From: Deltaproteobacteria bacterium RBG_13_61_14
GTDB lineage: Bacteria; RBG-13-61-14
Reading direction: 5' to 3'
DNA: 20,315 nucleotides
Assembly: GCA_001797815.1 (NCBI GenBank)
Contig: MGQK01000033.1
Location: forward strand, 414 to 20,728
Shown here: piece after piece, positions 5,937 to 13,785 of the stretch
How positions within the stretch are numbered: position 1 is the stretch's first letter
Layout: the number at the start of each line of letters is the position of its first letter
Translations under genes and position numbers: made by a program
The notes under the pieces: generated by a model
Database searches by the model: none
Seen by the model: the letters and a program-made list of their open reading frames with translations, nothing else
Told to the model about the DNA's origin: nothing

Positions 5937-7502
5937 ATGGAAATGGCAATTATTGAACTGGCAAAAGAAGCAAGGAAATCACTTGATGAGGGGAGGTTTG
6001 TAGATGCCTATAATCAGGTTGAGAATCTAAAAAAGCAAGGAGATAATTATTATGTTTCTTACCTGGTAAGCGCCTTATTAATTGATATATCTCAGGCTAT
6101 GAGGAAAGAAACAATACTCCTAGAAGGACTCAACTTATTAAAAGCTAATTTTGAAAAGATCATTAAAGAGGATCGACTCGTCCAATCAGCATACTATAAT
6201 TTGGCAAATGGTTATTCCAGTTTATTTTATTATGAAAGAATAAGAAATCAATATGCAGCTCTATTCAAATCTTCATCATTAGATAAAGCAAAAGAACTGT
6301 ATAGAAAGGCCATCGGTTATGGTCTTTCAGACAAGATGCTTGCCTCAGAAATATATGTAAACATGGGAAATTGTTTTGATCAATTGGGTAGAGTTGTAGA
6401 TGCATTAGATTGTTACGAAACAGCCATTAGATGGAAGCCTGATCATGGAATGGCTCTTGGCAACAAGGCAAAGGCATTATATTACTATTCAAAATTAGCA
6501 GGTCAATTCGAAAATACTATTTTGATTGAATCATACAATCTTTTTATCCAGGCACTTAAGTTTGGAGTTGTTCCTGAAGCAATCGAAACATTTACAAAGT
6601 CAAAAGATAAAATCAGAAGCTTTTTCTCAGATAAAAGTTTCCTCGATAATCCACTTGATTATCCAACAATTGAAGTCAAAGGAGAATCAGATATTGAAAA
6701 ACATCTAATTAACTATTGTCTCAAAAATAAGCTATATTTGAATATTTGCAATTATTGCCAGAAATGTAATGCTGCAATAGGAGATAGAGTAGTCATAAAA
6801 AGAATGTTTACTCAACCGCCTAGGAGTAATGAAATAGAGGATAATCGCTTTTTATATCTTTCTAGCATAATCAATCAAATGAAGCAAGATTATATTGCTG
6901 CTAGATTTTTACTAGTCCTTTCGAAATATGAAGGATTAAATCTAAGCTTTGTTGATAAAAATGTTAGAATAATAGATACTATGGATTGTAGCGTGCATAA
7001 TATTTATATTCAAATGATGAAAATTGCATTTAAGTGTTTCTATGATATATTAGATAAGATAGCACTTTTTCTAAATGAATACTTAAGGATTGGTATGGAT
7101 AAGTTCAAATTGTATTACTCAAATATATGGTATAAGAATTTTAACAACAAAATCATTTGGCCGATTATATTAGAAACTAACAGCTTTTCTTTAAACGCAT
7201 TATTTAATTTGCATATGGATCTTCTTGACGGTCCATTTATAACATTAAGAAAAATTAGAAATAGGTTGACACATGGAATTGTTAATATAAGAATGTTTCA
7301 GGAAAAAGAAACGTATGCCGATATGAAAGATGAAACTCTTTTTAATCACTCAATGGAATTAGCAAAAATTGTACGGAGTGCTATTCTTTACTTGTTAATG
7401 TTTGTTTATAACCAGGAGGAAAAGAAGGAAAGAGAATTAAATAAAATAAGCGTTACTCAAATTGTTCCTGATTTGCCAGATCACCTTAAGAGTTCCAGAT
7501 AG
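5937..7502 (+). CDS. TPR-HEPN protein, LA2681-like (putative defence RNase)
   Basis: This 521-residue protein has helical TPR-like repeats in its first 200 residues (clearest around EIYVNMGNCFDQLGRVVDAL) and a C-terminal all-helical domain with IRNRLTHG. There R441-N-R-L-T-H446 fits the RX4-6H motif of HEPN domains. From memory, this architecture matches the LA2681-like HEPN family, one of the HEPN groups proposed to act as RNases in conflict systems. A C271-x2-C-x2-C277 cluster lies between the two parts and might bind metal. ATG 5937 is preceded by GGAGA at the right distance; ATG 5943 is possible. The gene is strongly AT-rich, like the recognition region of the upstream R-M gene, and unlike the housekeeping genes, which suggests transfer. 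RNase activity and defence function are inferred from family and context. Confidence 0.75.
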   Translation: MEMAIIELAKEARKSLDEGRFVDAYNQVENLKKQGDNYYVSYLVSALLIDISQAMRKETILLEGLNLLKANFEKIIKEDRLVQSAYYNLANGYSSLFYYERIRNQYAALFKSSSLDKAKELYRKAIGYGLSDKMLASEIYVNMGNCFDQLGRVVDALDCYETAIRWKPDHGMALGNKAKALYYYSKLAGQFENTILIESYNLFIQALKFGVVPEAIETFTKSKDKIRSFFSDKSFLDNPLDYPTIEVKGESDIEKHLINYCLKNKLYLNICNYCQKCNAAIGDRVVIKRMFTQPPRSNEIEDNRFLYLSSIINQMKQDYIAARFLLVLSKYEGLNLSFVDKNVRIIDTMDCSVHNIYIQMMKIAFKCFYDILDKIALFLNEYLRIGMDKFKLYYSNIWYKNFNNKIIWPIILETNSFSLNALFNLHMDLLDGPFITLRKIRNRLTHGIVNIRMFQEKETYADMKDETLFNHSMELAKIVRSAILYLLMFVYNQEEKKERELNKISVTQIVPDLPDHLKSSR

Positions 7503-7551
7503 CAAAATAAGATTGTGGTCAGATCTAAACATAAAACATCATGGGAAGATT

Positions 7552-7610
7552 GGGGTCAGAGCTTCACATGAAACTTAACTCAGTTATCTTCTAAGTGAAG
7601 CTCTGACCCC
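7552..7610. repeat. Long palindrome of the GGGGTCAG class
   Basis: GGGGTCAGAGCTTCAC (7552-7567) and its exact reverse complement (7595-7610) form a 16-bp stem with a 27-base loop. GGGGTCAG-ended palindromes resemble those mobilised by REP-associated Y1 transposases, but no such transposase is in the window. Confidence 0.75.
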
Positions 7611-7733
7611 AGATGCCGACCCCAGATGCCGAAGGATGAAGGATGGGGTCGGATCTAAACGAAGGATGGGGTCAGATCTAAAACATAAGAAGCAGTGAAC
7701 AGAGCACAGTGCACAGTGGACAGTGATTCAAAT

Positions 7734-7761
7734 GGGGGACAGACAAGAATGTCTGTCCCCC
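7734..7761. repeat. 11-bp palindrome, relative of in-frame palindrome B
   Basis: GGGGGACAGAC (7734-7744) and GTCTGTCCCCC (7751-7761) are perfect inverted repeats around AAGAAT. The core matches the copy translated inside the R-M gene at 4016-4035. Confidence 0.8.
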
Positions 7762-8013
7762 TGCCCGATTGATAAGCTTCTATCTTTTCTGAAAATCTGC
7801 GGATGACCGGAGAGTAGGCAGTAGATAGTCGGCGGTAAACAGGGCAGAAAAAACTGTTTTTGACCCTTCGTGTCCCTTCGTGTTTTTTCGTGGATAGCTC
7901 CCATCTTTTTAATCGGCGAAATCTGTGGATGATCCTTCTTCGGATACGTTCACGGCAACGTTCACGTTCACGGGCAATTGGACTGTGCCCTGTGCACTTT
8001 AGAAAGGGATAGC

Positions 8014-8100
8014 TGGTGCGAGGAGGGGGACTTGAACCCCCATAGGCTTTCGCCCACAAGGCCCTCAACCTTGCGTGTCTTCCAGTTCCACCATCCTCGC
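8014..8100 (-). tRNA. tRNA-Leu (anticodon GAG)
   Basis: Read on the minus strand, the acceptor arms GCGAGGA and TCCTCGC pair perfectly. The anticodon stem CAAGG/CCTTG encloses TTGAGGG, giving anticodon GAG, which reads CUC and CUU leucine codons. A long variable arm (GGGC-GAAA-GCCT) marks it as a class II tRNA, as expected for leucine. The T arm is GGGGG-TTCAAGT-CCCCC. The 3' CCA is encoded (8014-8016). It starts 10 bases after the secG stop codon, so it is probably processed from the operon transcript. Confidence 0.96.
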
Positions 8101-8110
8101 AGATAACCGG

Positions 8111-8551
8111 CTAAGGAGCCGGAGGAGCGCTTGGGGGAGCCGGTGCCGGCGGGCTTTCCGGGGCCGGAGCGGCCTGGCCTTCGGAAGGCGCGGGCGTCGC
8201 TTCACCCGTTGCGGGAGCCGGTGCGGCTTCGGTTCCCGGCAGAGGCGCGGGCGCGGTGGCGCCGGCCGGGGCGCCGGGGGCCGCGGGCGATTCGGAAAAG
8301 TTCTTCATCACGCCCTTGCTCACGCCCTGGGAGGAATACCAGGCCAGGAACAAGCAGGTGATCATGAACACCACCGCGGCGCCGGCGGTGAGGCGGGTGA
8401 GGAAGGTCTTGCGGCCGGTGCTGCCGAACACGGTCTGGCTGGCCCCGCCAAAGGCCGCGCCCATATCCGCGCCCTTGCCGGTCTGCAAGAGCACGATCAC
8501 GATCAGCGCCATGCTCACGAGAAGGTGAAGCGAATAAATTGCTGTGATCAC
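8111..8551 (-). CDS. secG: Preprotein translocase subunit SecG
   Basis: SecG is the small accessory subunit of the SecYEG channel in the inner membrane. The first 75 residues show the family pattern: a helix from about residue 3 to 22, the conserved LLQTGKGADMGAAFGG loop with FGSTG, and a second helix ending LAWYSS. The remaining 60 or so residues are a Pro/Ala-rich tail not needed for the fold, making the protein (146 residues) longer than typical SecG. The start is GTG at 8549-8551, preceded by GAGGGAAG. It lies 71 bases after tpiA and just before tRNA-Leu, a common bacterial arrangement after glycolytic genes. Confidence 0.93.
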   Translation of the reverse strand: MITAIYSLHLLVSMALIVIVLLQTGKGADMGAAFGGASQTVFGSTGRKTFLTRLTAGAAVVFMITCLFLAWYSSQGVSKGVMKNFSESPAAPGAPAGATAPAPLPGTEAAPAPATGEATPAPSEGQAAPAPESPPAPAPPSAPPAP

Positions 8552-8622
8552 TGTCTTCCCTCGTTAACAGAATAGAAAAATTTTATCACAGTCGAGGCCG
8601 CAAGTCCAGCCCGGCGCTCCCT

Positions 8623-9378
8623 TCAGCCCTGGAAGCGGACGATGGCGGTGAACGAATCGGCCTTGAGGCTGGCCCCGCCGACTAAAGCGCCGTCCAGGTC
8701 AGGCTGTTGCATCAGCTCGGCGATATTATCGGCCTTGACACTGCCGCCGTATTGGATGCGGACCTGATCCGCCAGTTCCTGGCCGTAAAGCCGGGCGAGC
8801 AGGCTGCGGATCTGGGCGTGCACTTCCTGGGCCTGGGCCGGGGTGGCGGTCTTGCCGGTGCCGATGGCCCAGACCGGCTCGTAGGCGACCACGATCTTGG
8901 CCGCGTCAGTGGCCGGGATGTCCTGCAGGCCGCCTTTCACCTGGCGCTCGACCACGGCAAAAGTCCGGCCCTGTTCGCGCTCGGCGAGCGTCTCGCCCAC
9001 GCAAAAGATGGGGACCAGCCCGGAGGCGAAAGCGGCCTTGAGTTTCTTGTTCACGCTCTCGTCGGTCTCGCCGAAATGCTGGCGGCGCTCGCTGTGGCCC
9101 ACGATCACGTGGGAGCAGCCCGCGTCCTTGAGCATGGGCCCGGAGACCTCGCCGGTGTAGGCCCCGCTGTCCACCCAGAACAGGTTCTGGGCCAAAAGCT
9201 GGACGTTGCTGCCCCGGACCACCGCGGCCACCGCGGGGAGCACAGTATAAACCGGCGCGATCCCGATCTCCACCTGGGTGACCCCGGCCAGGCTCTCCAC
9301 CAGCTTCTTGGCCAGGGCGGTAGCCTCGCGCGTCGTCAAATTCATTTTCCAGTTGCCGGCGATAAAGGGTTTCCGCAT
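8623..9378 (-). CDS. tpiA: Triosephosphate isomerase
   Basis: It interconverts dihydroxyacetone phosphate and glyceraldehyde 3-phosphate in the cytoplasm. All active-site elements are present: N9-W-K11 in AGNWKMN, H95 in VGHSERR, E167 in VAYEPVWAIGTG, and the phosphate-binding IQYGGSVKADN and GALVGGASL loops. The length of 251 residues is normal. ATG 9376-9378 overlaps the pgk stop by one base, and its GGAGGT site lies inside the end of pgk, which implies translational coupling. Confidence 0.98.
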   Translation of the reverse strand: MRKPFIAGNWKMNLTTREATALAKKLVESLAGVTQVEIGIAPVYTVLPAVAAVVRGSNVQLLAQNLFWVDSGAYTGEVSGPMLKDAGCSHVIVGHSERRQHFGETDESVNKKLKAAFASGLVPIFCVGETLAEREQGRTFAVVERQVKGGLQDIPATDAAKIVVAYEPVWAIGTGKTATPAQAQEVHAQIRSLLARLYGQELADQVRIQYGGSVKADNIAELMQQPDLDGALVGGASLKADSFTAIVRFQG

Positions 9379-10568
9379 TACGATACCTCCAATGCCGAGA
9401 TCCCGGGCAGTTTTTTGCCCTCGATAAATTCCAGCGAGGCGCCGCCGCCGGTGGAGATATGGGTGATCTTATCGGCCACGCCGGCCTGGTGCACCGCGGC
9501 CACCGAGTCGCCGCCGCCGATCACGCTCAGGGCGCCGGATTCAGCCACCGCCCGGGCGATGGCAATAGTGCCCTGGTTGAAAGGCTCGATCTCGAAGGCG
9601 CCGGCCGGTCCGTTCCAGAAAATCGTTTTGGCCTTCTTGATCTCGGCGACAAATTTGGCAATGGTGGCCGGACCGATGTCCAGAGCCATCTGGTCGGCCG
9701 GGATTTTTTTCAGTCCCTTCACCTGGCTCTTGACCCCTTTTTCCAGGGCCGGGGCCACCACGTGGTCTTCCGGCAGGAGCAGGGGGATCTTCTTGGTCTT
9801 GGCGCGGTCCAGGAGCTTCTTGGCGGTGGGGATCTTGTCGTCTTCGAGCAGCGACTTGCCCACCTCGATCTTTTGGGCCTTGAGGAAGGTGTAGGCCATG
9901 CCCCCGCAGATGAGGATGCCGTCCACCTTGCTGAGCAGGTTCTCGACCACCCCGATCTTGTCCGAGATCTTGGCCCCGCCGAGGATGGCGAGGAAGGGCC
10001 GTTCCGGGTCCTCGATCAGCTTGCTCAGGTAGTTGATCTCTTTCTGCATGAGAAAGCCCACGCCCTTTTCCTTGACGAACTCCGCCATGCCGGCTGTGCT
10101 GGCGTGCGCCCGGTGCGCGGTGCCGAAGGCGTCGTTGATATAGACCTCGCAGAGCTGGGCGAGCTTTTGCGCGAAGCCCGGATCGTTTGCCTCTTCCTCG
10201 GGATGGAAGCGCAGGTTCTCGAGCAGGATTACTCCGCCCGGTGCCAGGTCCTGCACGTTCTTGCGCACGCCGTCGCCGATGCAGTCGTCGGGAAAAATCA
10301 CGTCCTGGCCCAGAAGCTCGGAGAGCCGCTGCGCGACCGGCAAGAGCGACATCTCCGGGACCGGCTTGCCCTTGGGCCGGCCGAAATGGCTGGCCAGGAT
10401 GACCTTGGCTTCCTGCTCCAGGGCAAAGCGGATGGTGGGCAGGGCTTCGCGGATCCGGGTATCGTCGCTGATCTCGCCGGTCTTTTTGTCCTTGGGCACG
10501 TTGAAGTCCACCCGGATAAAGACCCGCTTGCCGGAGATCAGGAGCTCGTTAATCGCTTTGATGGCCAC
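9378..10568 (-). CDS. pgk: Phosphoglycerate kinase
   Basis: It transfers phosphate from 1,3-bisphosphoglycerate to ADP. Signatures are [10 protein letters not shown] near the N-terminus, [29 protein letters not shown], and the C-terminal nucleotide-site loop GGGDSVAAV. The length of 396 residues is standard. The start is GTG (10566-10568) with GGAGG seven bases upstream. The gene sits between gap and tpiA in one operon, 39 bases after gap. Confidence 0.98.
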   Translation of the reverse strand: MAIKAINELLISGKRVFIRVDFNVPKDKKTGEISDDTRIREALPTIRFALEQEAKVILASHFGRPKGKPVPEMSLLPVAQRLSELLGQDVIFPDDCIGDGVRKNVQDLAPGGVILLENLRFHPEEEANDPGFAQKLAQLCEVYINDAFGTAHRAHASTAGMAEFVKEKGVGFLMQKEINYLSKLIEDPERPFLAILGGAKISDKIGVVENLLSKVDGILICGGMAYTFLKAQKIEVGKSLLEDDKIPTAKKLLDRAKTKKIPLLLPEDHVVAPALEKGVKSQVKGLKKIPADQMALDIGPATIAKFVAEIKKAKTIFWNGPAGAFEIEPFNQGTIAIARAVAESGALSVIGGGDSVAAVHQAGVADKITHISTGGGASLEFIEGKKLPGISALEVS

Positions 10569-10607
10569 GCGACCGCCTCCTTCTTGACTCCGCCGCCGGT
10601 CCCAGAC

Positions 10608-11673
<1,066 letters not shown>

Positions 11674-11851
11674 CCTTGACCGGGACTGACCGTCTCTCAC
11701 ATTTTTCAGAAAGAAACCACAGATTTTCCAGCGCGGCGAGCCGCAACTAAAGAAGAATTGGAAACCGCCGATGGACGCGGATAAACGCCAATGAAGAGGA
11801 AGAAAGGATTGATCCACGAAAAGATTTTGGATTTCACTTTGATTGAAAATT

Positions 11852-13267
11852 TCAATCGGGTCTCTGGGCCTGAGCATAGAGTTGACGGTAGGCTTTTTTC
11901 AGCGCGAGTTGAGTGAAAAAGGAGGCCAAGGCATAATCCATGGAAAAACGATGTCGCAAGGCTTGCAGGGTCCGCTTGAGAATCCGGGTCATGCGATAAC
12001 CCTCCCCCATGACCTCGGCATCGAGATCAACCATCGTCCTGGCCGACATGGTGGGATGCTTGTAAACAATGTAGCCGCCCCCGTAATGGTCCCAGGGATG
12101 ATCCGTCAAGATCCGTCCTTGCTCCAAATACTCCTGATAGATCTGACTGCCGGGCATGGGATTGAGGTTAAAAATGAACGGAACAATGTTGCACTCGTTG
12201 CAAAAATCCAGGGTCCGGCGGTAGGTTTCCGGAGTATCCTCGTCCCAGCCGACGATGAAAAAGCCGAAAATTTCAATGCCCAGGCTCTGGATCAGCCGGA
12301 TGTTGGCCTTCATTTTTTGGAGATCAAAGGCGTCCGGGGAAGTATAGTGGAGCTTGCGCCAGGCCCCGGATTGATTCTGCCCTTTGGCGGAGATGGACTC
12401 CAGGCCCGCGGCGATGCTGCACAGACCGCTGGCCGCAGCCAGTTCCAGGATTTTGCGGCCGTCCTTGTAATCCACGGCGGACAAGCCGCCGGCACCCGCC
12501 CACAGCCGGCGCGGACGCAGTTGGGCCAGTTCCTGGTAAAGATCAAGATAATAGCGGTTCTCTTGCGGCCGGTCCACGATCTGGGGATGGCCGAACACGC
12601 TGTCATCCACGTTGAAATAGCGTTTGCCCAGGGTCGCCACTTCCGCGACCACCTCCTCGATCGGCCGGTGCCGGATCTTGGCGCCGAAGATGTCGGTGAC
12701 CGGACAAAACCGGCAGTGGTTGGGGCAGCCGCGCGTGGTGAAGATGGAATCCATCAAATAGCGTGCTCGGGGAAGCAGGTCCCGCCGCATCATCGGAAGG
12801 TTGACCAGGGTCGGTCTCTCTTTCTCATGATAGATTGTCCCGTTCAATCTCTCCATGGCATACGGCCCGCACACATAAAAATCCTTGAGCCGGTTCTTCG
12901 CTGCATCCTGCAGGATCATCGGCCAGAGTGCTTCGCCTTCGCCGATCGCGACCGCGGTGGCATGGCTCTTGGCCTCTTCGGGAAAAGTGAAGAGGTGCGG
13001 CCCCCCTAAAATCACCTTTTTCCCTTGCTTCCGATATTGGTCGGCGATTTCATAGGCCTTCACCGCGAGCGGGGTCCGAACGGTAATGCCCACCACCTCG
13101 GCCGCAGAGTCATAATCCACCGGATCGCCCGCGAACATGTCCACCAGGGAAACCTCGTGTTCCGGCGGGGTGAGGGCAGCCAACAAAGTCAGGGACAACG
13201 GCATGACCGAACCCGTAGCCTTTGCCGTTTCGAGGCTGCGGCCGGGGAAAATCAAGGTTACCTTCAC
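11852..13267 (-). CDS. B12-binding domain radical SAM protein
   Basis: The 471-residue protein has an N-terminal Rossmann-like domain of the cobalamin-binding type (VTLIFPGRS, then GITVRTPLAVKAYEIA and ILGGPHLFTFPEEA), followed by a radical SAM barrel whose TTRGCPNHCRFCP holds the CxxxCxxC 4Fe-4S ligands. The family includes BchE-like and hopanoid- or lipid-modifying enzymes that do methyl transfer or cyclisation; the substrate here cannot be read from sequence. The classic DxHxxG cobalamin ligand was not found, so B12 binding is not assured. I start it at the GTG 13265-13267, which has AAGGAGG seven bases upstream; an ATG 20 codons earlier lacks such a site. It stands alone with its own promoter. 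Confidence 0.85.
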   Translation of the reverse strand: MKVTLIFPGRSLETAKATGSVMPLSLTLLAALTPPEHEVSLVDMFAGDPVDYDSAAEVVGITVRTPLAVKAYEIADQYRKQGKKVILGGPHLFTFPEEAKSHATAVAIGEGEALWPMILQDAAKNRLKDFYVCGPYAMERLNGTIYHEKERPTLVNLPMMRRDLLPRARYLMDSIFTTRGCPNHCRFCPVTDIFGAKIRHRPIEEVVAEVATLGKRYFNVDDSVFGHPQIVDRPQENRYYLDLYQELAQLRPRRLWAGAGGLSAVDYKDGRKILELAAASGLCSIAAGLESISAKGQNQSGAWRKLHYTSPDAFDLQKMKANIRLIQSLGIEIFGFFIVGWDEDTPETYRRTLDFCNECNIVPFIFNLNPMPGSQIYQEYLEQGRILTDHPWDHYGGGYIVYKHPTMSARTMVDLDAEVMGEGYRMTRILKRTLQALRHRFSMDYALASFFTQLALKKAYRQLYAQAQRPD

Positions 13268-13370
13268 GTTCTTTCCTCCTTGAATAATGAGAAAGAAGAA
13301 AGAAGGGCGATGCGCCAGCAAAAACAAAGCCCGCTTCCGCGCGCCAAGTGGAACCGCTTCTTCTTATTAA

Positions 13371-13399
13371 ACCATAGCGCCCGAGGGAGGCCCTGTCAA
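13371..13399 (-). promoter_or_regulatory. Promoter of the radical SAM gene
   Basis: On the minus strand TTGACA (13394-13399) and TATGGT (13371-13376) are spaced by 17 bp. The leader would be about 95 nt. A repeat element begins roughly 10 bases upstream of the -35 box. Confidence 0.7.
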
Positions 13400-13408
13400 T
13401 CATGTGAT

Positions 13409-13660
13409 TGGGGTCAGGTCCTAATGCTGTTCACTTAAGGGAGATCTCAGAAGGAGGAATTCTCGCGCAAAGCCGCAAAGTTGCAAAGACTGACAAAGCC
13501 AAGAGGCTTGGCGCCTTGGGAACTCATCCTCTTCTGCGGCTCAAGTCGGCCGGCTTAGTCGCAAAGGATTTTAAGCCGCCAATCGTTTAAAATTTTTGCG
13601 CCTTTGCGTCTTGGCGTGAAAATCCTTTCTTAACTGAACAGCATTAGGTCAGGTCCTGAC
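13409..13660. mobile_element. Nested MITE-like inverted-repeat element
   Basis: The outer arms CCTAATGCTGTTCACTTAAG (13420-13439) and the complementary 13629-13648 match at 19 of 20 bases. They are flanked by an 11-bp direct repeat GGTCAGGTCCT (13412-13422 and 13647-13657). A second, looser inverted repeat rich in CGCAAAG lies just inside (about 13451-13485 against 13590-13625). No transposase is encoded. It looks like one non-autonomous element inserted in a GGGGTCAGGTCCTGAC-type repeat. Confidence 0.65.
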
Positions 13661-13722
13661 AATTCACAATTTGTCTTTGCGCTGCCCTCGGCCGGCCGGC
13701 TCGGTTTCTTGCCTGATTCGCC

Positions 13723-13751
13723 TTCCTAATTGCCGCTCCTTTTGCTATGAT
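13723..13751 (+). promoter_or_regulatory. Possible promoter of the TPR gene
   Basis: TATGAT (13746-13751) has a weak -35 TTCCTA (13723-13728) 17 bp upstream. If it is used, the transcript begins near 13757, after the ATG at 13747, which supports the later start at 13786. Confidence 0.4.
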
Positions 13752-13785
13752 TGACTGCAAGATCATGAACCGAAAGGGCTTCCGA

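Larger units (their letters stand above)
7503..8013. other. Repeat debris between the HEPN gene and the tRNA
   Basis: No gene is supported. It contains three GGTCAGATCTAAAC-like copies (7517-7530, 7647-7660 and 7670-7684, with small differences), a 16-bp inverted repeat (7552-7610), a 13-bp tandem repeat (7605-7632), AGTGCACAGTGCACAGTG-like repeats (about 7692-7726), a second palindrome (7734-7761) and a CCTTCGTGT repeat tract near 7864-7893. It forms the right border of the accessory region. Confidence 0.65.
13268..13785. other. Divergent intergenic region between the radical SAM and TPR genes
   Basis: It contains the two outward-facing promoters (13371-13399 minus, 13723-13751 plus) separated by a MITE-like repeat block at 13409-13660. 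No gene is supported; the 60-codon frame at 13408-13590 lies inside the repeat. Confidence 0.65.

Noticed and set aside
7655-8068. Minus-strand frame of 137 codons
   Set aside because: It starts inside tRNA-Leu and runs through repeat sequences.
11841-11857. Palindrome GATTGAAAATTTCAATC at the end of the radical SAM gene as a terminator
   Set aside because: The stem is AT-rich, overlaps the stop codon and has no T-run after it.
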